Source of the DNA: Deltaproteobacteria bacterium
Lineage (GTDB): Bacteria > Desulfobacterota > Binatia > HRBIN30 > JACQVA1
NCBI GenBank assembly: GCA_016178705.1
Contig: JACOST010000005.1
Coordinates: 62,001 to 126,000 of the forward strand
DNA length: 64,000 nt
Direction: 5' to 3'
Part shown: piece after piece, positions 1 through 7,949 of the stretch
Layout: every line of letters starts with the position of its first letter
Numbering within the stretch: position 1 is the first letter of the stretch
Translations under genes and position numbers: made by a program
Notes under the pieces: generated by a model
Databases searched by the model: none
What the model saw: only the letters and a program-made list of their open reading frames with translations
What the model was told of the DNA's origin: nothing

Positions 1-1044
1 GACGATGAACGTGCCGTGAATCAGGATGCCGAGATCGTGGCAATCTTTGGTGAAGCGGCGCGCGCGTTCGGTGCTGACGCCTTTCTTGATGTTCTTGAGA
101 ATCTGATCGTTGCCCGACTCGTAGCCGACCACGAACAAGCGCAGGCCGCCCTCCTTCAGCACCCGCAAGGTCTCGCGATCGACATTGGCGCGCGAGTTGG
201 TCGACCAGCACAGGCCGAGCGGCTTGATCAACTCGGCGATCTTGCGAGCGCGCGGCGGATCGGCGGTGAAGGTGTCATCGTCGAAGAAGATCTCCTTCAT
301 CTGCGGAAAGAGCCGCTTCATGTTCTTCACTTCTTCGAACACGTTCTCCGGGCTGCGCGTGCGGTACGAGTGGCCGGTGGTGACCTGCGGCCACAGGCAG
401 AACGTGCAGCGCGCCGGGCAGCCGCGCCCGGTGTAGAGCGACACGTACGGATACTGGCAGTACGGGCTGTTGTATTTCAGATAATTCAGATCGCGGGCGT
501 AGATCTCGGTGACAAACGGCAACGAGTCGAGGTCGCCGCCATCGAGCGGCAAGCGCTCGGGGTTATGGCGCACCTTGCCATCGACGCGGTAGCTGATGTT
601 GGAGATCCCCGCGCGGTCGCGTCCCTCCGCGAGGTCGCGCACGGCGTGATCGAACTCCTTGCGCACGATGACGTCGAGCGCCTCCGAGGCGAGCAGCGAC
701 TGATCCGGCTGCGCGGTCACGTGGCCACCGACGAAGGCGATGAGGCAGTCGGGATTCGCCGACTTGATCATCTCCGCGGTGCGCAGGTCGAGCTTGAAGG
801 AGGGCGTGCTGGTGTGCAGCACGACGAAGTCATAGTCCTTGGCGATGTCGACGACTTGCTGCTGATTGAGATGTTCCGGCGGTGCATCGAGCAGGCGCGT
901 GTTCGGCAGCATGCCCGCCGGGTAGGCGAGCCAGGTTGGATACCAAAACGACCACACCTCGCGCGTCGCCTGATAACGCGAGCCCGCCCCGCCATCGAAG
1001 TCGTCATACGACGGCGGATTCAGCAACAGCGTCTTCATCGACAT
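1..1044 (-). CDS. hpnJ: Hopanoid-associated radical SAM protein HpnJ (3' end outside window)
   Basis: The gene is read leftwards from an ATG at 1044 (a second in-frame ATG is at 1038) and stays open for 348 codons to the window edge, so the C-terminus is missing. The N-terminus (MSMKTLLLNPPSYDDF, then an AYPAGMLP segment) is the cobalamin-binding type of region found in B12-dependent radical SAM proteins. The radical SAM cluster motif CPARCTFC places its three cysteines at about residues 209, 213 and 216. The overall sequence matches what I recall of HpnJ, which is linked to side-chain maturation of bacteriohopanepolyols. The family assignment is firm; the exact reaction is inferred from the family. 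No other hopanoid gene is visible, so the rest of the pathway probably lies beyond position 1. Confidence 0.85.
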   Translation of the reverse strand, partial: MSMKTLLLNPPSYDDFDGGAGSRYQATREVWSFWYPTWLAYPAGMLPNTRLLDAPPEHLNQQQVVDIAKDYDFVVLHTSTPSFKLDLRTAEMIKSANPDCLIAFVGGHVTAQPDQSLLASEALDVIVRKEFDHAVRDLAEGRDRAGISNISYRVDGKVRHNPERLPLDGGDLDSLPFVTEIYARDLNYLKYNSPYCQYPYVSLYTGRGCPARCTFCLWPQVTTGHSYRTRSPENVFEEVKNMKRLFPQMKEIFFDDDTFTADPPRARKIAELIKPLGLCWSTNSRANVDRETLRVLKEGGLRLFVVGYESGNDQILKNIKKGVSTERARRFTKDCHDLGILIHGTFIV

Positions 1045-1166
1045 CAGACCCTCCCCCTTCGGCCAGTCGCGCCGGAGCCTATCCGCGAGCGCCAACGAAC
1101 GCAAGACTCTTTGAGTCCACGAAGCGCCCGGTGTGTTTTCGTGAACGGCGGAACGTCGCGACACCT

Positions 1167-1247
1167 GTAGGGTGGGCCCACCGCGCGGTCCGGTTCGAGC
1201 GACGGCGACTTCCCCCCGACGCACGGTGGGCAGTGTGCCCATCCTAC
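1167..1247. repeat. Intergenic inverted repeat, GTAGGGTGGG type
   Basis: The 238-base gap between hpnJ and the histidine kinase holds an imperfect palindrome. The left arm at 1167-1183 (GTAGGGTGGGCCCACCG) pairs with the right arm at 1224-1247 (CGGTGGGCAG...CATCCTAC). No gene is visible in the gap. It resembles mobile or REP-like hairpin repeats rather than a terminator, because no T-run follows either arm. Confidence 0.6.
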
Positions 1248-1282
1248 GCGCCGAACACGGCCCACTGAGCGAGAAATCCAAT

Positions 1283-2551
1283 CTAAGCCGGCGCAACGGG
1301 TTCGGCGTCATTGCGCAAGATCCGCCACCAGCGGGACGGTGGGGATGACCGCTCCGCCCGCAGCGCCGCAATTGGAAGCCGCACGGTCGCGGTCGTCCCT
1401 CGCCCCGGGTCACTTTCCATCTCAACCGCGCCGCCATGGGCGCTGACGATGGCCTGCACGATGAAGAGTCCAAACCCTGAGCCCTCCCGACTCGATTGTG
1501 CGCGGCGATGATCTCTCTCGAACAAGGAGGGTAGTTCCGCGGCCGCAATGCCGCGGCCCGTATCGGCGACCCTGAGGACGAGCTGGTCGCCCTCTCGAGA
1601 CACCGACGCATCCACCATCCCCCCGCGCGGCGTGAACTTGATGGCGTTGTCGAGCAGATTGGACACCACACGCTCGATGTACGCCGTATCGATCTGCACG
1701 ATCGGCAGATCGGTCGCCGCCGAACACTTGAGCGTGATGCCCTTGAGATCGCCGGCGCAGCGGGCGCGCTCCACGGCATTGGCAACGAGGTTTGCGAGGT
1801 CTTCTGGCGTCGGTTGCAGCGTCAGACGGCCGGCGTCGATGCGGGCCTTGTTTAACAGGTTGTGCGAAAGCGCGATGAGATGATGCGCGCTGGCGCGAAT
1901 GCGCTGGACCAGTTGCGCTTGGTCGTTCGTGAGTGCGCCAGCGGCGTCGTCGAGCAGCAGTTCGGCGATCGATTGAATCACCCCCAGCGGACTCTTGAGA
2001 TCGTGGCTGACGGTCGACACGAACTCCAGACGCGCGCGCTCGCGCGCCCGTCCTTCATCCTCGACGAGATGACCGAAAAACAGCGCCACGACGAGGAAGA
2101 AGGGGATGCGCAGAAGGTAGCCATTCGCGACCAAATCGCCGACCGCGACGAAACGCGACAGCGTCATCAAATGCACGAGGCAGGCAAGCACCGCCGCCCC
2201 AACCACCAGCCCCAGCCGTTCGGTGAGCGCGGCTATGAACATGATCAGGAAGTAGAGCAGGAAGAAGTCGTGGGTGACGTTGCCGGTAAGCACCAACCCG
2301 AAGCAAATCGCCACGGTGTCGAAGAGGACCACTGCGACGTCGATCACGCGACGCGAACGCATTCGCGGGAGCAGAGAAGTCAATGCCAGGTTGGACGCGA
2401 AATACCCGGCGACGAAGAGCGCGACCGCCGGAGTCGCTTGTTGGAGTCGACTGAACAGCAACAGATAGGATGTCGCAATGATGAGCACCCAGCGCAGCAG
2501 AAGCAGGGTCTGCACTCTGGATTCTTCGGGCGTCGGCTCAGCCTTGGTCAT
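1283..2551 (-). CDS. Membrane-bound sensor histidine kinase (HisKA / HATPase)
   Basis: A 422-residue protein. About six hydrophobic segments occupy residues 15-165 and form a membrane sensor region without a recognisable periplasmic domain. A HisKA domain follows, with phospho-acceptor His183 in STVSHDLKSPLG. The HATPase_c domain shows the N box (SNLLDNAIKF), the G1 box (VADTGRGI) and a G2-like SGFGLFIVQ. The reading frame is open much further upstream, but the ATG at 2551 is chosen because GGGAGG lies seven bases before it and the upstream extension has low-complexity, non-protein character. No response regulator gene is adjacent, so this is an orphan kinase in the window. It is divergent from the Omp85 gene; the stimulus is unknown. 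Confidence 0.85.
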   Translation of the reverse strand: MTKAEPTPEESRVQTLLLLRWVLIIATSYLLLFSRLQQATPAVALFVAGYFASNLALTSLLPRMRSRRVIDVAVVLFDTVAICFGLVLTGNVTHDFFLLYFLIMFIAALTERLGLVVGAAVLACLVHLMTLSRFVAVGDLVANGYLLRIPFFLVVALFFGHLVEDEGRARERARLEFVSTVSHDLKSPLGVIQSIAELLLDDAAGALTNDQAQLVQRIRASAHHLIALSHNLLNKARIDAGRLTLQPTPEDLANLVANAVERARCAGDLKGITLKCSAATDLPIVQIDTAYIERVVSNLLDNAIKFTPRGGMVDASVSREGDQLVLRVADTGRGIAAAELPSLFERDHRRAQSSREGSGFGLFIVQAIVSAHGGAVEMESDPGRGTTATVRLPIAALRAERSSPPSRWWRILRNDAEPVAPA

Positions 2552-2918
2552 GATCGCAACCTCCCGCCCCCTCCGCCTTCCCGACCCTGGGTGAGAACGG
2601 CGCGCAGCCCGCGTAAGCAGCGGGCCTCTCACACACAGCCCGGTACCGCATTGCGGTCGCATCATGTGACATTGCACTGGCCATGCCACGCATCTCTTGG
2701 TCCGTGCGCTTCGGCACTGACCCAGGCAACCGGCGGGACCGCCGCGTCGATGACGTGAGATGTTCGCCACCGCATCCCATACAGTCGGGACAGCGCCAAA
2801 CCGTTGCATCGCGATGCGTCGTGATCTCTCTGCAATCCACCACAGCACTCACATCATCGAGGTCTCCCTTCCTTCGGGCCAGCTTTCTTTGAGTCAGCGA
2901 TCGTGGTTTGAGCGAGCG

Positions 2919-4166
2919 GTGCGCACGGCATCTCGACATCCGCGCTGGTGGTCGCTGGCCGCAGCCGCAGTGCTGCTCAACCTCGCGGCGGCGTCTACCA
3001 CTCGGGCGTTCCTTGAATTGACGAAGAACGCCACCTTGGTGCCGGTTCCAGAGGTCACCACCGATCCGAACGAAGGCGTGACCGTCGGCGTCTTGCCCGT
3101 CGTGCTGATCTCCAACGACCAACAGCAACTGCGCAGCATCGTCGCCCCCGACATCCGCTACAACGACATCACCGGGGTGTATCCGTCGCTGCGGTTCTTC
3201 GACTACCCGACCGCCAAACAGAAACTCCTCCTGCAAGGCGGCAAGGCCACTAAGATCGGCGAGTACTTCGAGGCGATGTACTCCGGCGAGGATCTACTCG
3301 ACGGATGGCTCGACGCGCGCGTGCAAGGCCTCCACGAGAACGATCCCTTCGAACGATTCTTCGGCTTCGGCAACGAAACCACGCAGAGTGCCGAGACCAA
3401 TTACACGTCAGACACGGGCGGTCTCTCCGGCTCGCTCGGCGTGAACCTGCCGTATCATCTGCAAGCGACGACGCGCACGCGTTGGCGGGTGGTGCGTCTG
3501 CGCAAGGGCGGGATCGATAGCATCACGCAGTTGGTCGGCGATCCGCAGTACGCACAGACCCCGGGGATCGACGGGGCAACGGTGGTGGGCCAGCGCTTCG
3601 GCCTGCGCTACGACACGCGCGACTTCAGCGATATTCCCACCGAAGGCGTCTTGGCCGACAGCGGTATCGAAGTGATCGATCAGGCGCTCGGCAGTTCGGC
3701 GTCGTATGTGAAGTACGGACTCGAAGGCCGCTCGTTCTTACCGCTCAAGCGCGACAAGCAATTCGTCTTGGCCACCCAGGCGGTGCTCGACTACATCCAA
3801 GGGGGCGACCGCGCGCCGTTCTACGATCGCAGCCCGCTGGGCGGCATGCGCAGCTTTCGCGGCGCCGGCAGCAATCGCTACATCGACAACAATCGCTGCT
3901 TTCTGCGCAGCGAGCTACGCAGCAACGTGTGGCAGCCGGCGTTTCTGGTCGAGCAGTTCAAAGTCCACGGCCACATCGAGGTGGCGCCGTTCTTCGAGCT
4001 CGGGCGCGTGTTCAACTCCTCGCGCACGTTTCCGTTGCAAGACCCGCACGCCGCCGGCGGCCTCGGCTTCCGCGCCGTGATCGCGCCGCAAGTCGTCGCC
4101 TACGTCGACTTCGCCAGCACCGGCGGCGGCCCGAGCGTGTTTACGGGGGTGGATTATCCGTTCTGA
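2919..4166 (+). CDS. Omp85/BamA-type outer-membrane beta-barrel protein (surface antigen D15 family)
   Basis: The C-terminal half has the pattern of a Bac_surface_Ag barrel: alternating hydrophobic strands, GMRSFRGAGSNRY resembling the conserved (V/I)RGY/F lid-loop motif region, and a terminal aromatic residue (VDYPF) as in an outer-membrane beta-signal. No POTRA repeats are evident before the barrel, so it is a short Omp85-like protein, perhaps patatin- or TamA-associated, rather than BamA. The start is uncertain. An ATG at 2760 gives 468 residues, but a GTG at 2919 puts a signal peptide (PRWWSLAAAAVLLNLAAAS) right at the N-terminus, giving 415 residues. The last 40 codons recur at 4994-5109 beyond a toxin-antitoxin pair. 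Confidence 0.75.
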   Translation: MRTASRHPRWWSLAAAAVLLNLAAASTTRAFLELTKNATLVPVPEVTTDPNEGVTVGVLPVVLISNDQQQLRSIVAPDIRYNDITGVYPSLRFFDYPTAKQKLLLQGGKATKIGEYFEAMYSGEDLLDGWLDARVQGLHENDPFERFFGFGNETTQSAETNYTSDTGGLSGSLGVNLPYHLQATTRTRWRVVRLRKGGIDSITQLVGDPQYAQTPGIDGATVVGQRFGLRYDTRDFSDIPTEGVLADSGIEVIDQALGSSASYVKYGLEGRSFLPLKRDKQFVLATQAVLDYIQGGDRAPFYDRSPLGGMRSFRGAGSNRYIDNNRCFLRSELRSNVWQPAFLVEQFKVHGHIEVAPFFELGRVFNSSRTFPLQDPHAAGGLGFRAVIAPQVVAYVDFASTGGGPSVFTGVDYPF

Positions 4167-4188
4167 ATCCGTGAGGCGTGAGGCGTGA
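4051..4188 (+). repeat. Direct repeat, copy A: 3' end of the Omp85 gene
   Basis: Positions 4051-4188 match 4994-5131 at a constant offset of 943 bases, with about a dozen differences. A central stretch of roughly 70 bases is identical. The repeat covers the last ~38 codons, the stop codon and about 22 bases of downstream CGTGA-type sequence. Between the copies lies only the toxin-antitoxin pair. Confidence 0.9.
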
Positions 4189-4212
4189 AGTCGTGAGCCG
4201 TGAATCGTGAGT
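4164..4212. repeat. Degenerate CGTGA-unit repeat downstream of Omp85
   Basis: The sequence after the stop is a run of 7-10 base units of the form CGTGAGG, CGTGAAG, CGTGAGC, CGTGAATCGTGAG. The same units, in either orientation, recur at six other gene ends in this window. Confidence 0.7.
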
Positions 4213-4277
4213 GTTCGGGGCTTTGAGTAAACTGTCCTTTGATGCCACACTGCGTTCCAGCTCATGGGAGGTTCATC

Positions 4278-4517
4278 GTGACGACGCGCATCTCGCTTCA
4301 GGAGGCCCAGACCAAGCTACCCGAGTTGATCCACCATCTGCACGAAGGGGCGGAGGTGGTCATTACCGAGGACAGTCAGCCGGTGGCCCGCCTCCTTCCT
4401 GCCGTTGGTGCGGGCCCGCGAAAGCCACCGCGGCCCGGGACACTGCGCGGCACGGTGTTGTACATGGCCCCGGACTTCGATGCGCCGCTCGATGATTTCG
4501 AGGAATACATGGAGTGA
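4278..4517 (+). CDS. Phd/YefM-family antitoxin
   Basis: A 79-residue protein starting at a GTG with GGGAGG six bases upstream; the frame is open to an ATG at 4239, but that adds residues atypical of the family. The N-terminus (TRISLQEAQTKLPELI) followed by EVVITEDSQPVARLLP is the classical Phd/YefM fold: a DNA-binding N-terminal half and a toxin-binding C-terminal tail. Its stop overlaps the toxin start by four bases (GTGA), as expected for a translationally coupled type II pair. It would repress its own operon and neutralise the PIN toxin. Because the partner toxin carries a nonsense codon, the antitoxin may now act alone. Confidence 0.85.
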   Translation: MTTRISLQEAQTKLPELIHHLHEGAEVVITEDSQPVARLLPAVGAGPRKPPRPGTLRGTVLYMAPDFDAPLDDFEEYME

Positions 4518-4900
4518 GAGTCCTGCTCGACACCCACGCCGTCATCTGATGGGTCGATCAAGATCACCTGCTTGGCGCTGCAGCCCGTACCGCGATCATT
4601 GACCCGGCGAACGAGCTGTTCCTCAGTGCGGCAAGCGTCTGGGAGATCGCGATCAAAGTCAGCCTGGGGAAGCTCTCATTGTCGATGCCGTACCGGCAGT
4701 GGATGAACCAGGCGAGAATGGACCTCGGCGCGACGCTTCTGCCGATTACTGTGGAATACGCTGATGCGCAGACGCGTCTTCCTCTCCATCATCGCGACCC
4801 GTTCGATCGTTTGCTCATCGCTCAGGCCCAAGTGGACGGTGCACCCTTGATCAGCGGCGACGCGATATTCGATCGGTACGGCATCTCGCGCTTGTGGTAG
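4514..4900 (+). pseudogene. VapC-type PIN-domain toxin interrupted by an in-frame TGA
   Basis: Reading from the GTG at 4514 gives VRVLLDTHAVI, then TGA at 4547-4549, then WVDQDHLLG and an otherwise intact PIN domain to the TAG at 4898. PIN toxins of this type normally read LLDTHAVIWW here, so the TGA replaces a tryptophan TGG by one base. The acidic residues of the active site are otherwise present: Asp in LLDTH, Glu in SVWEIAIK, Asp in DPFDRLL and in SGDAIFD. There is no frameshift. Translation restarting at a downstream ATG (about 4685) would lack the first active-site aspartate. This is a very young inactivation, a sequencing error, or a site of readthrough. TGA is used as a normal stop throughout the window, so recoding is unlikely. 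Confidence 0.8.
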
Positions 4901-4993
4901 GTCCCCTGCGTTCGAATCGGGAGAACGTGCTGTTGGTGACGGGCTCTGTGCCTACAATAGTTGGAACTCAAAGAGGCATCGTGGGCGATGCCA

Positions 4994-5131
4994 CCGCCGG
5001 CGGTCTAGGGTTCCGTGCCGTGATCGCGCCGCAAGTCGTCGCCTACGTCGACTTCGCCAGCACCGGCGGCGGCCCGAGCGTGTTTACCGGAGTCGATCAT
5101 CCGTTTTGAGTCCGTGCGGCGTGAAGCGTGA
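4994..5131 (+). repeat. Direct repeat, copy B: orphan duplicate of the Omp85 3' end
   Basis: Copy B encodes AGGLGFRAVIAPQVVAYVDF through to FTGVDHPF and a stop, but has no barrel upstream; an ORF from 4894 only prefixes unrelated residues. Of about nine coding differences from copy A, eight are at synonymous third positions (for example GGC-CTC-GGC versus GGT-CTA-GGG); one changes Tyr to His. Such a pattern means copy B evolved under selection as part of a full gene before ending up here. Confidence 0.85.
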
Positions 5132-5218
5132 GACGTGAATCGTCGAATCGGAAGGCATCGACCGCTCACGACTCGCGCTTCACGGGCGTCTCACGACTCA
5201 CCTCTCACGACTCACCGT
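5107..5218. repeat. Palindromic TCACGA-unit repeat between Omp85 remnant and delta-60 gene
   Basis: The left arm is built from GTGAAGCGTGAGACGTGAAT-type units. The right arm contains the reverse complement units CTCACGACTCACCTCTCACG. The two arms face each other across about 40 bases, so the RNA could fold into a long imperfect hairpin. It ends exactly at the stop codon of the next gene. Confidence 0.65.
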
Positions 5219-7720
5219 CTAGAAATCGTTCTGATCAACCACGTCGATCGTCAATCGGGTCGTTTGTTGAGCCTCGGAATCAACCCCCGGCGATGTCGCG
5301 GTCACGAGCGCAGTGCAACGCGCTGGCGAGTTGGCTGAGGCCGCGTGAAAGCCATCCTTGCTCAACGTCAGGTTGACAAACTGGTGCGCGCGCGACCTGG
5401 GCGGGCGCCCGGCAATTGTGGTGCCCAAGGTCCCCAAAACGAAGGGACCGTTCTCAAGCATGCCTGACGGACAGGTCCCGTCTTGGATCGTGATGCTGAT
5501 CTCACGAGTCGGCTGGGGCGTGCCAACACCACTTTTCGCCGTGGTAACGTCAAGCGAAACAATAGCAGGCAGACTGTCCCAGCCTCGCAGAATCGTCGCA
5601 CGTATTGAGTTGAGGCTCCTAAGGACGAACCGGGTCTGCGTCGCCACCGATGGGACCGTGCCGTCGAGCACGTTGAGCTCCACACTTACGACATTGTTCT
5701 CCGGTGTCGGCTCTGTCACGTCTTGCGGTTCTGCGTGAACGCTGAACGTGAGCGTGCAGCGCTGGGGGATTTCTTTGGTCGCGTTGGGGAAGGCAGTTCG
5801 GGTCACGTGGATGCTGACACTATCGTTCGGAGATTGCGCAACGGTTCCAGCCGGGCAGTCTCCGTCGCTGCTCACCAGCCGAATCGTGTGCCCGCTCGGC
5901 AGTGGACCGGCGCCATCCCGCACCACTAGGCGGAGGTCCTTGTTGACCTCTGCACGCGTCGCCGTGAGTTGGATTGCAATCGGCATCCTGATTGACGAGA
6001 GCACCGCATCATAGACGAGCGACCAGGTACAGTTGGCCTGGCACCCGTCGCCGTCCACCGTATTGCCGTCGTCGCACGCCTCGTTCCCTTCGACTCGCCC
6101 GTTGCCGCATAGCTCGGTGCGACAGCTCGAGTCGCAACCGTCGCCGTTGACGGTGTTGCCGTCGTCACACTCTTCGGTGAGGCCGAGCACGCCGTCGCCG
6201 CAGCCGACGCGGACGCACACGGAGTTGCAGCCGTCGTCTTCGATCGCGTTGCCGTCGTCACACTGCTCGATCCCGGTGCGGACCACGGCGTCACCGCACG
6301 TATTCAGCGTGCAGTTGCTCTTGCACCCGTCGTGATCATCGTTGTTGCCGTCGTCGCATTCCTCACCCGCGGTCACAACGCCGTTGCCGCATCGCGTCAC
6401 CGTGCAGTTGGCATCGCAGCCGTCGGCGTCGGTCAGGTTACCGTCGTCGCACTCTTCTCCAGGGTCGACACTGCCACTACCGCAGTCACCGTCCTGATAG
6501 CGAACAAGCACCCAATCGCCGATCCCAGACCCAAGCCTCGATGTTCCGCCCGCGACGAGCTTGCCATCGGGCTGCTGCACGAGGGCGGTGGGCCAGTCCC
6601 AGTCGGTTCCGATGTTCGTTGTCATCACGCCATCGCTGCCATACAACGAGTCCCAGTTGCCGTCGGCCGTATAGCGGGAGAGACGGAAACTCGTATCGCG
6701 CGGGGTCAAGACGCTTGCAGACGTTCCAAGAACCGCAAAAGTTCCATTGGCCCGCCGCACCAACGCGTGGCCACCGCTCACAAAATTTGCGCTCGAAACA
6801 CCGCCCGCCCCGAAGGTCGTGTCGAGCGTTCCATCCGTGTTGTAGCGTTGCAGGTACCCTCCAACTCCCGACTCAGGTCCGAGTCCTACCAACTTGCCAT
6901 CCGGTTGCAGCACCAAATCCTCGATTCCGTTCGCAATCGATCTTACGATTCCGACGCGGCCAAATGTGTAGTCGCGGCGGCCAGCCGACGTCAGACGTTC
7001 GAGCGAGGAGGTACACCTTTTGGCGTCGCAAGAGGTTCCGGCTACGACGATTCGGCCATCGGGCTGGGCGACAATCGTCTCCGCATAGTCATTCAATCCA
7101 ATCTGGGTAAGGACGATTCCGCCTCTACCGAAGGATCGGTCTAGGCTGCCGTCTGGATTGTAGCGCACGACGCCAAACCTGAATCGCTTGGCAGGGGACA
7201 ATGCATATCCGGCCGCCAGCAGTTTGCCATCGGGTTGCAGCGCCAGAGTGGTCACATATTCCGCCTGACTTGTAATCGGCGTGACGACAACGCCGTTACT
7301 GCCAAACGTCGAGTCCAAGGTCCCATCGGGGTTGCAGCGAACGAGGGCAAAGTCTTGGTCAGTCTGACTTTTCCCTAGGGCCCCACCCGCGACGAGCTTG
7401 CCGTCCGGCTGAAGCACGAGTGCGCTCGCGAAGCCTCCATAGACTGGCGAACTGGGCAAGATCGCAAGCCCATTTGTGCCGAACGTCGTATCTACGCTGC
7501 CGTCCGCGTTGTAGCGACCAAGCGCAGTCCCTTCAGCCGTCGACCCGACCGCGACCACCTTGCCGTCGGGTTGAACGACAAGGGCTGCAATCCAGCCCGA
7601 TGTACCGCGAACGATCCCACCGTTGCCGAAGGTTGGGTCCAGGTCGCCCGCTGCCGCCCACGCGACCGCCGGCACAGCCAGCGTCAAGGAGATGAGTACC
7701 GCAGCGCTTCGTCGCCTCAT
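5219..7720 (-). CDS. Secreted delta-60 repeat protein with five myxobacterial Cys-rich repeats
   Basis: An 833-residue protein starting at the ATG at 7720, preceded by GGAGGGGGC; an ATG at 7738 is in frame but lacks a ribosome site. Residues 1-25 are a signal peptide (MRRRSAAVLISLTLAVPAVA). About seven delta-60 repeats follow (ALVVQPDGK...RYNADGSVDTTFG), a beta-propeller-like array. Next come five Cys-rich units of the DUF4215/myxo_disulf type, each with CGxG...EECDDGN...DGC...C. The C-terminus holds two copies of a ~110-residue domain marked by DGDCPAGT/DGTCPSG and a later RCT, the last ending VVDQNDF. The same ending closes the protein at 42395-43801. It is probably exported and surface-located; ligand unknown. 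It is flanked on both sides by TCACGA palindromes. Confidence 0.85.
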   Translation of the reverse strand: MRRRSAAVLISLTLAVPAVAWAAAGDLDPTFGNGGIVRGTSGWIAALVVQPDGKVVAVGSTAEGTALGRYNADGSVDTTFGTNGLAILPSSPVYGGFASALVLQPDGKLVAGGALGKSQTDQDFALVRCNPDGTLDSTFGSNGVVVTPITSQAEYVTTLALQPDGKLLAAGYALSPAKRFRFGVVRYNPDGSLDRSFGRGGIVLTQIGLNDYAETIVAQPDGRIVVAGTSCDAKRCTSSLERLTSAGRRDYTFGRVGIVRSIANGIEDLVLQPDGKLVGLGPESGVGGYLQRYNTDGTLDTTFGAGGVSSANFVSGGHALVRRANGTFAVLGTSASVLTPRDTSFRLSRYTADGNWDSLYGSDGVMTTNIGTDWDWPTALVQQPDGKLVAGGTSRLGSGIGDWVLVRYQDGDCGSGSVDPGEECDDGNLTDADGCDANCTVTRCGNGVVTAGEECDDGNNDDHDGCKSNCTLNTCGDAVVRTGIEQCDDGNAIEDDGCNSVCVRVGCGDGVLGLTEECDDGNTVNGDGCDSSCRTELCGNGRVEGNEACDDGNTVDGDGCQANCTWSLVYDAVLSSIRMPIAIQLTATRAEVNKDLRLVVRDGAGPLPSGHTIRLVSSDGDCPAGTVAQSPNDSVSIHVTRTAFPNATKEIPQRCTLTFSVHAEPQDVTEPTPENNVVSVELNVLDGTVPSVATQTRFVLRSLNSIRATILRGWDSLPAIVSLDVTTAKSGVGTPQPTREISITIQDGTCPSGMLENGPFVLGTLGTTIAGRPPRSRAHQFVNLTLSKDGFHAASANSPARCTALVTATSPGVDSEAQQTTRLTIDVVDQNDF

Positions 7721-7827
7721 TGCCCCCTCCTGCCGCATGCGAAGCGGCTTTCGCCTGTTGGCCTCCGACTACTGAACGAACGATGTCGTCAATAGCACGG
7801 GCTGAAACGCGCTGGCAAACACAAATG

Positions 7828-7949
7828 ACATCGTGACTCGTGATCTGTGACTTCGTGAATCGTGAATGGCCGGAGGCGACGGCGTCAATCTCTCGCGACT
7901 CACGTTTCACGAACTCACGACTCACCCTTCACGACTCACGCCTCACCGT
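7828..7949. repeat. Palindromic TCACGA-unit repeat array
   Basis: The left half reads CGTGACTCGTGATCTGTGAC and CGTGAATCGTGAATG. The right half reads CGACTCACGTTTCACGAACT, CACGACTCACCCTTCACGAC and related units. It fills the gap between the delta-60 gene and the stop of the oxidoreductase gene and could form a long imperfect hairpin. This is the longest member of the family in the window. Confidence 0.7.

Noticed and set aside
16-1170. A 384-residue plus-strand ORF over hpnJ
   Set aside because: Antisense shadow of hpnJ; the minus frame has CxxxCxxC and B12-type motifs, while the plus frame is Arg/His-rich and matches nothing.
2552-2848. N-terminal extension of the histidine kinase
   Set aside because: The extension is Cys/Arg-rich without hydrophobic segments, and GGGAGG sits before the inner ATG at 2551.
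4547-4549. TGA as recoded tryptophan or selenocysteine in the VapC frame
   Set aside because: TGA is the stop of many genes in this window, for example at 4164, 4515 and 5107, and no SECIS-like hairpin is visible just after it.
4894-5109. A 71-residue ORF containing the Omp85 end as a real gene
   Set aside because: Its first half is unrelated sequence after the toxin stop; only the duplicated gene end is recognisable and no barrel can form from it.
7828-7949. CRISPR array in the TCACGA repeats
   Set aside because: Units are 7-10 bases, degenerate and without regular 30-base spacers; no cas genes are nearby.
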